Notes: generated by a model from the letters alone, not told the origin. 64,000 bases of DNA from Alphaproteobacteria bacterium (GCA_028281925.1 JANQIX010000064.1:1-64000), one strand, 5' to 3'. Counted from the first letter of the stretch, positions 1 to 10,286 are shown. Program-made: numbers and translations.

Positions 1-1
1 C

Positions 2-889
<888 letters not shown>

Positions 890-902
890 GCGGACACCGG
901 AT

Positions 903-1313
903 ATGGCCGACAAGACGACCGACTTCGAGCTGGTCTCGCCGGAACGGCTGCTGATGCAGCGCCCGGTGGAAATGGTGGTGGTGCCGGGAGCGGAAGGCAA
1001 CTTCGCCGCCATGCCCGGCCACGCCCCGATGATCTCCACACTGCGCCCAGGCGTGATCGACGTGTACGATAAGCGCCCCGATATCGCCGACCGGATCTTC
1101 GTGGCCGGCGGCTTCGTGGAGGTGACTGCCGAACGCTGCACCGTGCTGGCGGAAGAGGCGGTGGCGCTCGACGACCTGGATGCGAGCGACGTCGACCAGA
1201 CGATCAGCAACCTGATGGAAGACGTGGCCGACGCTACCGGCAAGGGCGACAGGACGGCGGCCGAGGCAGCGCTGGCGGTAGCGCGGGCCAAGAAATCCGC
1301 CCTTCGCGGGTGA
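903..1313 (+). CDS. atpC: F1Fo ATP synthase subunit epsilon
   Basis: This 136-residue protein is the epsilon subunit of the F1 rotor stalk, which couples the gamma shaft to the c-ring and can inhibit ATP hydrolysis. The N-terminal beta-sandwich is clear (FELVSPERLL, then GAEGNFAAMPGHAPMISTLRPG), followed by the short C-terminal helices ending AVARAKKSALRG. The ATG at 903 was chosen because it lies 13 bases after the atpD stop and gives the normal family length; the upstream open frame is an atpD shadow. It is last in the operon, with a hairpin just downstream. Confidence 0.97.
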   Translation: MADKTTDFELVSPERLLMQRPVEMVVVPGAEGNFAAMPGHAPMISTLRPGVIDVYDKRPDIADRIFVAGGFVEVTAERCTVLAEEAVALDDLDASDVDQTISNLMEDVADATGKGDRTAAEAALAVARAKKSALRG

Positions 1314-1319
1314 AGCCGC

Positions 1320-1336
1320 GGCGTCGAAACGACGCC
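1320..1336 (+). terminator. Hairpin after the atp operon
   Basis: A perfect 7-bp stem (GGCGTCG, loop AAA, CGACGCC) starts 7 bases after the atpC stop. No T-run follows, so it may be a 3' end-protecting hairpin or a weak terminator. Confidence 0.45.
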
Positions 1337-1520
1337 GGATATCCGACGCAATACCCACTAAACCTTTGGGGCCAAAGGACAACTTCTCGTTATCGAGTGT
1401 GAACGTCTTCATTGGCTTCGCGTTTGCGAAGGGTTAAAACCTGTGGGATTGGGCTTCGGTCGGAAGCGGCACGCAGATGCCACTCGGCGGCCGGGGTGGT
1501 CGGTATAGGACGATGGGGGC

Positions 1521-2342
1521 ATGGCGTATAAGCACTGGACGCTTGACGATCTTCCTTGGGACCGGTTCGAGCGCGACAAGGTCGATCCCGATCAGGAGAA
1601 GATCATTCGGGCCGCGGCGATGGTTGAGTACAACGCGCCCGATTATGTGACGTATCTCTGCAACGTGTTCGGCGAAGACAGCGAATTCTGCCAGGCCGCC
1701 GTCCAATGGGGCCAAGAAGAGGTCCAGCACGGGCAGGCGCTGGGAGGCTGGGCCGCCGTCGTCGACCCCGAGTTCGATTTCGAGCAGCGCTTCCGGCGGT
1801 TCCGTGAGGGATACAAGCTCGATCTCGAGACCGACACGTCGATTCGCGGCACGCGCCCGGCCGAGCTGGTGGCGCGCTGCATGGTGGAAGTCGGCACCAG
1901 CTCGTACTACACTGCCCTCGGCGATTCGACGGAAGAGCCGCTGTTGCGCGCCATCTGTCGCAAGATCGCATCGGACGAGCTGCGCCACTACAAGCTGTTC
2001 TACGATCACCTTAAGCGCTACCTCAGCACTGACAGGTTGAACCGGCTGCAGCGCATCCGTGTGGCATTGCGGCGCATCGCCGAGACGGAAGACGACGAGC
2101 TGTCCTACGCCTATTACGCGGCGAATGTGGACGAAGGCCCGTACGATCGCGACACGTTCAACAACCAGTACATGCGCCGCGCCTATTCCTATTACCGGTC
2201 GAACCATATCGACCGCGTCACCGCCATGGTCTTCAAAGCGTGTGGTCTGAAACCACATACTACGTTGTTCAACGCAACACGCGTCGGCGCCTGGTGGCTG
2301 ATGCAGCGCAAGCAGAAGCGGCTTTCGCGCATCGCAGCCTGA
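1521..2342 (+). CDS. Ferritin-like diiron protein (acyl-ACP desaturase/AurF-type fold)
   Basis: This 273-residue cytoplasmic protein has the carboxylate/histidine pattern of a four-helix diiron enzyme: E36, an EExxH motif with E67 and H70, E123, then a DExRH motif with E153 and H156. That six-ligand set is shared by acyl-ACP desaturases, AurF-like N-oxygenases and rubrerythrin-like proteins. The rest is helical with many aromatic residues and a basic C-terminus. There is no signal peptide or membrane segment. The substrate cannot be read from sequence. It lies downstream of atpC with its own likely promoter in the 207-base gap; the ATG follows a GATGGGGGC ribosome site. Confidence 0.75.
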   Translation: MAYKHWTLDDLPWDRFERDKVDPDQEKIIRAAAMVEYNAPDYVTYLCNVFGEDSEFCQAAVQWGQEEVQHGQALGGWAAVVDPEFDFEQRFRRFREGYKLDLETDTSIRGTRPAELVARCMVEVGTSSYYTALGDSTEEPLLRAICRKIASDELRHYKLFYDHLKRYLSTDRLNRLQRIRVALRRIAETEDDELSYAYYAANVDEGPYDRDTFNNQYMRRAYSYYRSNHIDRVTAMVFKACGLKPHTTLFNATRVGAWWLMQRKQKRLSRIAA

Positions 2343-2381
2343 CACGGGGCCGGACGCGGCCAAGGCGGGGCCGAGGTGACG

Positions 2382-2597
2382 ATGCCGATCTTGCGTACCC
2401 TCTTGTGGACTGCCGCCCAGCGCCTGGCGACGGATCCTCGCGTCCAGGCCAAGGCGGCGCAGGCCATCCGCAAGGCCAAGCCGGCAGCGGAATCGCTCGC
2501 TCGCGGCGCAGTCAAGGCGGCGCGCGACGCGCCGCCGCTGAAGAATCCGGGTGCTTTCGCCCGTACGTTGCGCGACACGATCCTGCGCCCGCGCTGA
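2382..2597 (+). CDS. Small basic helical protein of unknown function
   Basis: This 71-residue basic, Ala/Arg/Lys-rich protein (TAAQRLATDPRVQAKAAQAI, then KAARDAPPLKNP) is predicted helical, with no cysteines or clear membrane span. The ATG at 2382 follows GAGG with 5-base spacing; a GTG two codons earlier is possible. It sits 39 bases after the diiron protein gene and 60 before the methyltransferase gene in the same direction, so co-transcription is plausible. I do not recognise a family. Confidence 0.55.
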   Translation: MPILRTLLWTAAQRLATDPRVQAKAAQAIRKAKPAAESLARGAVKAARDAPPLKNPGAFARTLRDTILRPR

Positions 2598-2657
2598 TCC
2601 CGTTGCACCGACGGCGATGGACCGGCCGGCGATGCACCGGCGACACGGGTTGGTCGC

Positions 2658-3398
2658 ATGGCCCTGCGTCTCTATAACGACCTCGCCTGGCTCTGGCCGC
2701 TGTGGGGAGACGTCTCAGAGTATGAGGCGGAATCCATCGCGATCGCTGACGACATCAAGAGGCATGCCGGGCGGACGGCGACCCGGCTGCTCGACATGGG
2801 CTGTGGCGGCGGCAAGAACGACGCCTGGCTGAAGCGCCATTTCGACGTTACCGGCATCGACCTGAGCGAGGCCATGCTGGCGCAGGCCCGGGCGCTGAAT
2901 CCGGAGTGCCGCTATCTGCAGGCCGACATGCGGGACGCGGCGCTGGGCTGCACCTTCGATGCCGTCTTCGTCAACGATGCTCTGCTGCACATGACGTCGG
3001 CGGCCGAGCTTGCCGCTGTGTTCGAAACCGCGTTCCGGCACCTGGAGCCGCACGGCGTCATGATCTGCATGGCGGACGTCACCAAAGAAAGCTTCGTGCA
3101 AGATCGGACCGAGGTGTCGGTTGCCGCCGCACACGAAGGGGCAGCCGCTCAGCACGTCACCTTCATCGAGAACCACCACGATCCCGACCCGGCGGACGAC
3201 ACCTTCGAATGGACGGCTGTCTATCTGATCCGCCAGGAGGGGCGCTTGAGGGTTGAACACGATGCCGGCACCGCCGGGCTGTTCGATCTCCTCACTTGGC
3301 GCCGGACATTGCAGCAAGCTGGGTTCAATACGCTGGAAGTCACGCGCCGGTTCGACGGTGCGGACTATCCCAGCTTCATCAACCTCAAGCCGGAATAG
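2658..3398 (+). CDS. Class I SAM-dependent methyltransferase
   Basis: This 246-residue cytoplasmic protein has a Rossmann-type SAM-binding domain. Motif I is LDMGCGGG at about residues 45-52, the acidic strand VTGIDLSEAML follows, and motif II/III regions lie around CRYLQADMRD and FDAVFVNDALLHM. The C-terminal part (DDTFEWTAVYLI, then LTWRRTLQQAGF) resembles the substrate lid of small-molecule methyltransferases. The substrate is not evident. It is probably the last gene of the 1521-3398 cluster and converges on the SDR gene 30 bases away. Confidence 0.85.
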   Translation: MALRLYNDLAWLWPLWGDVSEYEAESIAIADDIKRHAGRTATRLLDMGCGGGKNDAWLKRHFDVTGIDLSEAMLAQARALNPECRYLQADMRDAALGCTFDAVFVNDALLHMTSAAELAAVFETAFRHLEPHGVMICMADVTKESFVQDRTEVSVAAAHEGAAAQHVTFIENHHDPDPADDTFEWTAVYLIRQEGRLRVEHDAGTAGLFDLLTWRRTLQQAGFNTLEVTRRFDGADYPSFINLKPE

Positions 3399-3428
3399 GT
3401 GCGGCAGACGACGGGCCCGTGGCGCCGA

Positions 3429-4193
3429 TCAGATCGGCAGCCCCACCCGCCGCCGCAGGTCCTCATCCCGGATCGAGAGCTCTTGACCGGCCAGATCGGC
3501 AGCCGCGTCGCTGCACAGCCAGGCAATGGCCTGGGCGGGCACGGCGGGACTGGCGTGGTCTTCGCGCTTCATCTGGCTGATCGGATTGATGCCGGAGGCG
3601 CGGATGGCACCCTGCATGTCCGTATCGACGGTCCCCGGCCCGAACCCGTAAACCCGGATGCCCGCCTCGCCCAATTCAAGAGCCACGGACCGTGTCAGCA
3701 TGGCAAGGCCTGCCTTGGCGGCGCAATAGGCGCTCCAGCCCTCCAGCGGCCGATGCGCAGCGCCGGAACTGACGTTGACGATCACGCCACCGCCCGCCGC
3801 CGTCATATGGCCTAAGGACGCCCGGATGGCGTGATAGGCGCCAACCAGGTCGATCGTGATGCAGTTCGCCCAGCTGTCAGGGTCCGTTTCCGAAAGAGAC
3901 CCAATGGGGTCGATGATGCCGGCGTTGTTGATCAGGATGTGCAGATGCCCGAACCGCGCCACGGTTCGGTTCACGGCGGCAGTGACGTTCTGAAAATCGG
4001 CGACATCGCAGGCGACAGCCTCGGCCTGATGCCCGTCTGCCCGCAGGGTCGCGGCGATCGTTTCGCATGCGCCGTGGCTGCGCGCGGCCAACATCACCGA
4101 CACGCCCTCTTTGGCCAGAGCCTGTGCCGTCGCCTCGCCGATCCCACGACTTGCGCCGGTGATAAGGGCCACCTTGCCCTTCAGTCCTGTCAT
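3429..4193 (-). CDS. SDR family NAD(P)-dependent oxidoreductase
   Basis: This 254-residue classical short-chain dehydrogenase has the cofactor motif TGASRGIG close to the N-terminus, NNAG in the fourth strand, and the active-site run NVSSG with YCAAK, so Ser, Tyr and Lys are all present. The substrate is unknown. I chose the ATG at 4193 because it has GGGAG about 10 bases upstream and gives the normal MTGLKGKVALIT start; an in-frame GTG at 4229 would add 12 residues unlike the family. Confidence 0.88.
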   Translation of the reverse strand: MTGLKGKVALITGASRGIGEATAQALAKEGVSVMLAARSHGACETIAATLRADGHQAEAVACDVADFQNVTAAVNRTVARFGHLHILINNAGIIDPIGSLSETDPDSWANCITIDLVGAYHAIRASLGHMTAAGGGVIVNVSSGAAHRPLEGWSAYCAAKAGLAMLTRSVALELGEAGIRVYGFGPGTVDTDMQGAIRASGINPISQMKREDHASPAVPAQAIAWLCSDAAADLAGQELSIRDEDLRRRVGLPI

Positions 4194-4338
4194 TCGAACA
4201 TCATCTCCCACGGATAAGGGGGTACTCACCGACCTTCTACAGCTCGGCAGGTCGGTGTTGAGGCGGAGCCGAAACCCGACGCCGCCGCTGCATCACGGAC
4301 CGTCGGTTTTCGCCTGAAACTCAAGCCGACCCACAAAC

Positions 4339-5262
4339 TTACGAAACCAGCGCGCGCAGATCGTCGTCCGTGAAGCGGTAGGTCGACGTACAGAACTCGC
4401 AGACAACGGCAACAGTGCCGTCCGGCTCTTTCAGTTCGAGTACCTCTGCGCGCGGCAGCGACGCAAGCACCCGGGACACGCGCTCGCGCGAACAGCGGCA
4501 GGCGGCGCGCACCGCCCGTGGCCGATAGACGCGCACGCCGTCTTCGTGGAACAGACGGTAGAGCAGCGTATGCGGGGTCAGGCCCGGGTCCAGCAGCTCC
4601 GCCTCTGTGGCGCTGCCGATCAGGATCATGGCACGGCGCCAGTCGTCTTCGGTGTCGCTGGAGAGCACCGTGCGGCTGGGGGAGTCGTCCGGCAGGCGCT
4701 GCACCATCAGGCCGCTGGCGCGCCACGCGCCGTCGCGCATGCCCACGGCCACCTTCAGCCCGGCGTCCAGCTGGTCCGACTGGCGCATGTAATGCTGGAT
4801 GCACTCCGAAACCGTTTCGCCTTCCAGCGCCACAAGGCCCTGATAGCGCTGGGTGTGCTCGCCCTGGTCGACCGTAAAGGCCAGATGCCCGTGACCCAGC
4901 ATGGTCGGGACGGTGGCGCGGGCATCCGCGGGAAGGCGATCTTCCACCACCTTGGCATAGCCGCGGACATCACCGTCGGATGTCACGTCGACCACCATGG
5001 TCGGTACCGGCCCGTCGCCCTTGGTCTGCAGCGTGAAAACACCGTCGTATTTCAGGCCGCCGGCCAGGATATTGGCGACCACGATGGTCTCGGCCAAGAG
5101 CTCCGCCACCGGAGTGGGATGGGCGTGGCGACGGATGATGGTATCGACCACATCGCCCAGGCGCACCAACCGGCCACGCAACTGCGAGGTCTCGATCAGG
5201 AACGGCTGAACCACATCGTCGTCGTGTTCGGGCGGATCGTCGCCCGTCAGTCGAGACACCAC
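4339..5262 (-). CDS. hslO: Redox-regulated chaperone Hsp33
   Basis: Hsp33 is a cytoplasmic holdase activated by oxidative stress through loss of zinc and disulfide formation. This 307-residue protein has the normal N-terminal domain and the C-terminal redox switch with all four cysteines: CxC at residues 255 and 257 and CxxC (CEFC) at 288 and 291. The start is a GTG at 5262 that overlaps the argF stop by 16 bases, so the two genes are translationally coupled; a second GTG follows immediately. It is last in the argD-argF-hslO operon, a linkage common in alphaproteobacteria. Confidence 0.95.
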   Translation of the reverse strand: MVSRLTGDDPPEHDDDVVQPFLIETSQLRGRLVRLGDVVDTIIRRHAHPTPVAELLAETIVVANILAGGLKYDGVFTLQTKGDGPVPTMVVDVTSDGDVRGYAKVVEDRLPADARATVPTMLGHGHLAFTVDQGEHTQRYQGLVALEGETVSECIQHYMRQSDQLDAGLKVAVGMRDGAWRASGLMVQRLPDDSPSRTVLSSDTEDDWRRAMILIGSATEAELLDPGLTPHTLLYRLFHEDGVRVYRPRAVRAACRCSRERVSRVLASLPRAEVLELKEPDGTVAVVCEFCTSTYRFTDDDLRALVS

Positions 5263-6158
5263 AAGAGGATCCCCTTCTGCGCGTGCAGTCGGTTCTCAGC
5301 CTCATCCCACACCACCGACTGCGGCCCATCGATCACGCTGTCCGTGACCTCTTCCCCGCGATGGGCCGGCAGGCAGTGCATGAACAGCGCTTCGGGCTTG
5401 GCCAAGCCCATCAGCCGATCGTTCACCTGATAGGGGCGCAACACGTTGTGGCGGTTGGCCGCCTCTTTGTCGCCCATGGAGACCCAGGTGTCGGTGACCA
5501 CGCAATCGGCATCGCGCACCATGCTGTCGGGGTCGTTGCCCACCACCACGCGGCCACCGCCGCTGTTGGCCCAGGCGATCAGGTCGGCCGGCGGCTGCAG
5601 TTCTTCCGGGCAGGCCATACGCAGCTCGAAGTCGAAGCAGGACGCCGCACGGATCCACGACCGGGCGACATTGTTGCCATCGCCGCACCAGGCGATGGAC
5701 TTTCCGGCGATGGGTCCACGATGCTCCTCGAAGGTCATCACGTCGGCCATCAGCTGGCAGGGATGGCTTTCGTCCGTCAGGCCGTTGATCACAGGTACGG
5801 TCGCAGCTTCGGCCATCTGGTTCAGCCGTTCCGGACCGTGGGTGCGGATCATGATGGCGTCGACATATCGCGACAGCACGCGGGCGGTATCCGCGATGGT
5901 CTCGCCACGGCCCAGCTGCAGCTCACGCCCGCTCAGCATCAAGACGGCGCCGCCGAGCTGGCGCATCGCGACCTCGAACGACACGCGCGTGCGCGTCGAC
6001 GGCTTCTCGAAGATCATGGCCAGTGTCTTGCCGGCCAGCGGGCTGCCGTTAGCCCCTTTGGGGTCGGCCTTCTTCAGCCCGCCGGCCATGTCCAGCATGC
6101 GGCGCAGGTCGCGCTGCCCAACCTCATGCAGGTTCAGAAAGTGGCGCGGCTCAGGCAT
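5247..6158 (-). CDS. argF: Ornithine carbamoyltransferase
   Basis: This 303-residue enzyme makes citrulline from ornithine and carbamoyl phosphate in cytoplasmic arginine synthesis. The carbamoyl-phosphate motif STRTR (in [13 protein letters not shown]), HPCQ, and the ornithine-binding [11 protein letters not shown] are intact, and length is normal. I chose the ATG at 6158 ([10 protein letters not shown]) because it overlaps the argD stop by 8 bases; the open frame extends 20 codons further upstream into argD, but that part is not family-like. Confidence 0.96.
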   Translation of the reverse strand: MPEPRHFLNLHEVGQRDLRRMLDMAGGLKKADPKGANGSPLAGKTLAMIFEKPSTRTRVSFEVAMRQLGGAVLMLSGRELQLGRGETIADTARVLSRYVDAIMIRTHGPERLNQMAEAATVPVINGLTDESHPCQLMADVMTFEEHRGPIAGKSIAWCGDGNNVARSWIRAASCFDFELRMACPEELQPPADLIAWANSGGGRVVVGNDPDSMVRDADCVVTDTWVSMGDKEAANRHNVLRPYQVNDRLMGLAKPEALFMHCLPAHRGEEVTDSVIDGPQSVVWDEAENRLHAQKGILLWCLD

Positions 6159-7329
6159 GGGCGACCTGATCGGCACAGACCCGGTCGATGATCGCCACGG
6201 CTTCGTCCACATGCGCATCGGTGATGGTCAGTGGCGGCAACAGGCGGATCACGTTGTCGGCCGCCGGCACGGTCAACAGCCCGGCGTCACGGAAGGCCGC
6301 GATCACGTCCGTGTTCGGTGGCACGGCCTTCAACCCCAGCATCAAGCCGGCACCGCGCACCTCGGCGACCACGGTCGGATAGCGATCGGGCAGCGGCACC
6401 AGCTTGTGCCAGAGGCGCCGCGCCACGCGATCCACCTGATCGAGGAAGCCCGGTTCCAGCAGCACGTCCAAGACGGCGTTGCCCACGGCCATGGCCAAAG
6501 GATTGCCGGCATAGGTGCTGCCGTGGCTGCCCGCCGTCATGCCCACGGCCGCAGCCTCGGTCGCCAGGCACGCGCCCAACGGAAAGCCACTGCCGATGCC
6601 CTTGGCGATGCACATGACATCCGGGGTGACGCCTGCCCATTCATGGGCGAACAGTTTGCCGGTGCGCCCGAAGCCGGTCTGGATCTCATCGAAATAGAGC
6701 AACAAGCCGAACTCGTCAGCGATCTCGCGCAAGGCCCGCAGATAGTCCAGCGTAGCAGGGCGGATGCCGCCTTCACCCTGCACCGGCTCCACGCAGATGG
6801 CCGCGGTTTCAGGCGTGATCGCAGCGCGCAGCTCGTTCAGGTTGCCCCAGGCGACGTGGTCGAAGCCGTCGACCAGCGGGCCGAAGCCCTTGGTCAGCTT
6901 CTCCCCGCCGGAGGCGGAGATGCCTGACAGCGTGCGGCCATGAAACGCTCCCGTGGCCGTGATGATACGCCAGCGCTCTGGCTGCCCCGTTGCGGACTGG
7001 TACTTGCGTACCAGCTTGGCCCCGCATTCCCACGCCTCCACGCCGGAATTGGTGAAGAACGCGGTATCGGCGAAGGTGGCGTCCACCAGCCGCTGGGCGA
7101 ACCGCTCCTGCCCAGGCACGCGGTAGAGGTTGGAGCAGTGCCAGATACGCTGCGCCTGCTGGGTCAACGCCTCAACCAGATGCGGATGGCCGTGGCCCAG
7201 CGAGTTGACAGCGATGCCAGCTCCGAAATCCAGGTATCGTCGGCCGTTGGTGCCGTGAAGCCAGACACCTTCGCCGCGCTCGAACGCCAGATCGGCCCGA
7301 GCGTATGTCGGCATAACGGCCGAGATCAT
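6151..7329 (-). CDS. argD: Acetylornithine aminotransferase (ArgD)
   Basis: This 392-residue PLP enzyme of class III transaminates N-acetylornithine in arginine synthesis and may also act on succinyl-diaminopimelate for lysine. The PLP-binding region is clear: [15 protein letters not shown], then the Schiff-base lysine in [13 protein letters not shown], and [13 protein letters not shown]. The ATG at 7329 has GGAGG upstream at good spacing (TGGAGGCAAACC), which decides it over longer open frame. It is first in a three-gene operon, each gene overlapping the next. Confidence 0.95.
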   Translation of the reverse strand: MISAVMPTYARADLAFERGEGVWLHGTNGRRYLDFGAGIAVNSLGHGHPHLVEALTQQAQRIWHCSNLYRVPGQERFAQRLVDATFADTAFFTNSGVEAWECGAKLVRKYQSATGQPERWRIITATGAFHGRTLSGISASGGEKLTKGFGPLVDGFDHVAWGNLNELRAAITPETAAICVEPVQGEGGIRPATLDYLRALREIADEFGLLLYFDEIQTGFGRTGKLFAHEWAGVTPDVMCIAKGIGSGFPLGACLATEAAAVGMTAGSHGSTYAGNPLAMAVGNAVLDVLLEPGFLDQVDRVARRLWHKLVPLPDRYPTVVAEVRGAGLMLGLKAVPPNTDVIAAFRDAGLLTVPAADNVIRLLPPLTITDAHVDEAVAIIDRVCADQVAHA

Positions 7330-7539
7330 GGTTTGCCTCCATCGGTCCCGAAGCGGGCACGCGCCAGCGGCCCCACCGCCCGCGCGCGAAAGAGACCGCA
7401 CAGTAAGCAAGGGCGGGCGGTTGTCAACGAGGGTGGGTGGATCTCCGCCGACACAAGCGCACACCAGCCTGGAATGGGTCCGACCAGTCGGCCGCAGAGA
7501 TCCGTCATCACGCTTGAATCATCGCCTCAGATCGAATAA

Positions 7540-7557
7540 TGTCACCTTGAGGTTACA
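7540..7557. promoter_or_regulatory. Inverted repeat upstream of the membrane protein/XRE pair
   Basis: TGTCACCTTGAGGTTACA is a 7+4+7 inverted repeat with one mismatch, ending 43 bases before the membrane protein ATG. Its place in the argD/membrane-protein intergenic region makes it a candidate operator, perhaps for the XRE protein encoded downstream. This is inference from position and symmetry only. Confidence 0.35.
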
Positions 7558-7600
7558 TCATGGCTATGTCACTGGACGAACCGAAACAGGATGAACCGAG

Positions 7601-8044
7601 ATGGGCGCATTTGATCGGGAACAGCTTCGCACGACGTATCGCAAGAGCGTGTTCTGGTCGACGCTGTTCTTCGCGCCGACCGCCCTCTGCATCATGGCGG
7701 CGAACGTCGACGTCCTCACTGAAAACTGGATCGCTGTGCTGCTGGTCGCAGCATTGGTCTTGGGTCTGCTGACAGTCGGTTTCGGATACCCGGCACTGCG
7801 GATCGTGTTTTTCGAGGCCCGCAGACACCGCGAGTTCGCCGACGAACTGTGGCAGCATAACATTCGCAGGGCCGGGCTCGCATCGTGGATCGTCGGCTTC
7901 TTCGCGGCCCTGGTGATCGCGAATATCGAGTTGGTCGGCGGGCTGGATTTGTCCGGCGCGGTTGCTTCGGGACTGATCGCGCTGCTGATGATGGTCAGCC
8001 TTCAGATGTCGATCGCCATTCTGGAATGGCGCGCGGAGACTTAA
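7601..8044 (+). CDS. Four-helix integral membrane protein paired with an XRE regulator
   Basis: This 147-residue protein has about four hydrophobic helices (near residues 17-37, 42-64, 93-113 and 118-141) and a charged loop (FFEARRHREFADELWQHN) between the second and third. It has no catalytic motif. The next gene, 5 bases away, encodes a small Cro/CI-type regulator. Membrane protein plus XRE regulator pairs of this size are widespread and often self-regulated, and some resemble toxin or stress-response modules. Function unknown. Confidence 0.75.
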   Translation: MGAFDREQLRTTYRKSVFWSTLFFAPTALCIMAANVDVLTENWIAVLLVAALVLGLLTVGFGYPALRIVFFEARRHREFADELWQHNIRRAGLASWIVGFFAALVIANIELVGGLDLSGAVASGLIALLMMVSLQMSIAILEWRAET

Positions 8045-8049
8045 GCGCG

Positions 8050-8256
8050 GTGGAGTTGGCCAACGATCTGAAGACCGTCCGCAAGGCGCGCGGGCTGACC
8101 CAATCCCAGCTCGCCGAAGACATCGCGGTATCGCGAAAGACCATCAACACGATCGAGAACGGCGTCTTCGTACCCTCTACCGTGCTCGCGCTGAAGATTG
8201 CGGCCCGACTGGGGGTCGCCGTCGAAGAGATCTTCTGGCTCCAGGAGATTGCGTAG
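8050..8256 (+). CDS. Small Cro/CI-type (XRE) transcriptional regulator
   Basis: This 68-residue protein is essentially a single HTH_3 domain: LKTVRKARGLTQSQLAED, the recognition helix SRKTINTIENG, and the tail ALKIAARLGVAVEEIFWL. It matches the compact YgzD-like regulators that commonly follow a gene for a small membrane protein. The start is a GTG five bases after the previous stop, so the two genes are almost certainly co-transcribed. Autoregulation through the repeat at 7540-7557 is a reasonable guess. Confidence 0.88.
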   Translation: MELANDLKTVRKARGLTQSQLAEDIAVSRKTINTIENGVFVPSTVLALKIAARLGVAVEEIFWLQEIA

Positions 8257-8266
8257 AACGGCGGCC

Positions 8267-8480
8267 CTATCGGTTTCGATCCCACCGACGCCCCCAACGC
8301 ACGCCCGTTGGACGTTTCGCCTGGATCGGACCGTTCAGCCAGCAGTCGTCCACTCGCACGCCGACCTCGGCGAGCGGCGCCCGGATAATCTCGCCGCCGC
8401 GGCGGGCATAGGATTGGCGTAGCAGGGCCCGCATCGGTGCGAGGCCGAAGGCACAGCGGGCCGACTTCGCCGCCCGCCGC
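8267..8480 (-). pseudogene. Decayed fragment of a peptide ABC transporter substrate-binding protein
   Basis: Read on the minus strand, this stretch matches two separate parts of the intact binding protein at 10287-11768. One part corresponds to SYARRGGEIIQAQLAEVGVRV (here SYARRG-EIIRAPLAEVGVRV). It is joined directly to the extreme C-terminus VDGLWQNSPIQANDLTG (here VDDCWLNGPIQAKRPTG). The roughly 100 residues between them in the intact copy are gone, and the junction lies at a short GVRV/DVRV repeat shared by both sites. DNA identity is visible too, for example TCGCCGCCGCGGCGGGCATA. There is no usable N-terminus, so this is a relic. Confidence 0.8.
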
Positions 8481-8497
8481 GGGGATGCGCCAGATCC

Positions 8498-8623
8498 CTA
8501 CTCGTCGAGCTTTGTCGGTGCCGCAACGTAGAGCCAGACTAGAATGCCGATGAAAACAAAGACACCGATGTTCAGCACCGTGTCGACAAGCTCTTTGCGA
8601 AAGAACAGATCGGTTTCGGTCAT
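8498..8623 (-). CDS. 41-residue single-span membrane protein coupled to the BCCT transporter
   Basis: This tiny frame starts at ATG 8623, overlapping the transporter stop as ATGA, so translation is probably coupled. It encodes a charged N-terminus (TETDLFFRKELVD), one membrane helix (VLNIGVFVFIGILVWLYVAA) and a short tail. It may be an accessory or stabilising subunit, like small partners of other transporters, but no family is recognised. The overlap and the clean transmembrane pattern are the reasons to accept so short a gene. Confidence 0.65.
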   Translation of the reverse strand: MTETDLFFRKELVDTVLNIGVFVFIGILVWLYVAAPTKLDE

Positions 8624-10131
8624 TGCGGGCGCTCCGCTGCGAGAGAGCGAACAAGGCTTACCAGAAGCAGATGGGTTATAAACACGAACGGCATGGCACC
8701 GAGGGAAATCAGCGAGCGGACGGCATCGATGCTGTTGGAAAGGATCATCACCAGCCCAAGGGCGGCCAAGATGATCCCCCAGATCACCTTGACCCTGACC
8801 GCAGGGTTGGGGTCGCCGCCGCTGGAGAACATGCCGAGGACGAATGCCGCGCTGACCACGCTTGTGACGATGAACAGGAACGCCGCCAACACCGTGATCA
8901 GGGTGGTCACAGACGAAAGCGGCAGCTGGTCGAACAAGAAGAAGATCGCTTCGTTCAGGTGCTCTTGCACGAACGCGACGATGGGAACATCGGTGTGCAG
9001 GTCGCCGAAGAAGCCGAGACTGCCGAACACCCCGAACCAGAAGATGGAGAACAGGGTCGGCACCACCATGACACCGAGGATGAACTCTCGAATGGTCCGG
9101 CCGCGGGAAATCCGCGCGACAAAAACGCCGACGAAGGGCCCCCACGCCAGCCACCAGGCCATGTAATTCAGCGTCCATCCGTGGAACCATCCTTCGACCT
9201 GTTGGTCGAAGAAGGTGTAGGTCTGAAAGCCTTGCGGAATCACCTTTGAGACATACTCTCCGAGACCGCCGAGCACGCCGCCCAGCAGGTACGACGTCGG
9301 ACCGATCAACAGAACGTAGACGACCAAAACGATCGCCAGTGCCATGGCGATGTTCGACAACAGCGCCATACCTTTGCCGAGGTCGACGAACAGCGGCAGG
9401 ATGAAGGCGACGCACATCACCGCGAAGATGCCCAGAGCCAGCGCGCCGCCGCGCTCCTCCATGCCGAACAGTGTTGCGACGCCGCCCTCGACCTGGAAGA
9501 CGCCCATGGCCACCGAGCCGGCGACGCCGATGGCGATGGCGACGATTGCGGAAAGATCGCTGAGCCATCCCACGGCGCCCGTAAGCTTGTTGGTGCCGAA
9601 GACCCGTTTCAGCGGTGCACTCACAAGGTTCGGGCAGCCCTTGCGAAACCCGAAATACGCGATGACCAGCGCCGTCATCCCGTAGATCGCCCAGGCGTGC
9701 AGCCCCCAATGGAAGTTCGTCACGAACCGGGCATGTTGTGCGGCGATCGGGCGGTCGACGAATTCCCGGATCAGCGCGTAGTGGGTCAGGGGTTCTGCCG
9801 CCCCATAGTAAAGCAGCCCGACCCCCATCCCGGCGGCGAACATCATCGTCAGCCAGCTGACGGTGCTGAATTCGGGCTCGTCGTCGTCGGCGCCGAGCTT
9901 GATCTTTCCATAAGGTGAGATGGCGAGGCCGATGCCCAGCAGCAGCATGACGCTGGCGGTCAGCATGATGAACCAGCCGCGAGCGGAGAACAGCGTCGAC
10001 ACCGCGGCCGATGCCAGCTCTGCAAGTCCCGTATTGTCGACGATCCCCCAAATGGCGATCGCGCCAGTAAGGGAAAGGGCCGCCAGCAGAAGCGGATTGG
10101 TCAGCAGCGGGGCACTGCCTTTGGTGCTCAT
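8620..10131 (-). CDS. BCCT family betaine/carnitine/choline transporter
   Basis: This 503-residue secondary transporter has about 12 membrane helices. Family marks are the glycine-rich helix GMGVGLLYYGAAEPLTHY and the signature region AWWLAWGPFVGVFVARISRGRTIREF with its tryptophans. BCCT proteins import quaternary amines such as glycine betaine, choline or carnitine, often for osmoprotection. The N-terminus is short and there is no long osmosensory C-terminal tail, arguing against a strongly BetP-like osmosensor. A 41-residue membrane protein gene follows with an ATGA overlap. The gene lies between an intact peptide-binding protein gene and its decayed copy. Confidence 0.93.
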   Translation of the reverse strand: MSTKGSAPLLTNPLLLAALSLTGAIAIWGIVDNTGLAELASAAVSTLFSARGWFIMLTASVMLLLGIGLAISPYGKIKLGADDDEPEFSTVSWLTMMFAAGMGVGLLYYGAAEPLTHYALIREFVDRPIAAQHARFVTNFHWGLHAWAIYGMTALVIAYFGFRKGCPNLVSAPLKRVFGTNKLTGAVGWLSDLSAIVAIAIGVAGSVAMGVFQVEGGVATLFGMEERGGALALGIFAVMCVAFILPLFVDLGKGMALLSNIAMALAIVLVVYVLLIGPTSYLLGGVLGGLGEYVSKVIPQGFQTYTFFDQQVEGWFHGWTLNYMAWWLAWGPFVGVFVARISRGRTIREFILGVMVVPTLFSIFWFGVFGSLGFFGDLHTDVPIVAFVQEHLNEAIFFLFDQLPLSSVTTLITVLAAFLFIVTSVVSAAFVLGMFSSGGDPNPAVRVKVIWGIILAALGLVMILSNSIDAVRSLISLGAMPFVFITHLLLVSLVRSLAAERPQ

Positions 10132-10286
10132 GACCCTTCCCTCCGCCTCGGCAAGCCAACGAACAGCACACCGACTGTCGTCATCATACCATGGCGATGG
10201 CCCGCCTTCGCTGTCGGTTCCAACAAATTGAAGGCTTGAGGAACCTGCTCACAGTGCGTGAGTGTGCCCCAGGCAGGCCCCCGATG

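Noticed and set aside
4194..4229. GTG at 4229 as start of the SDR
   Set aside because: It adds 12 residues not found in SDRs, and the ATG at 4193 has a better ribosome site and matches the usual N-terminus.
5446..6927. A 493-codon plus-strand frame over argF and argD
   Set aside because: It is antisense to two highly conserved enzymes and has no family features.
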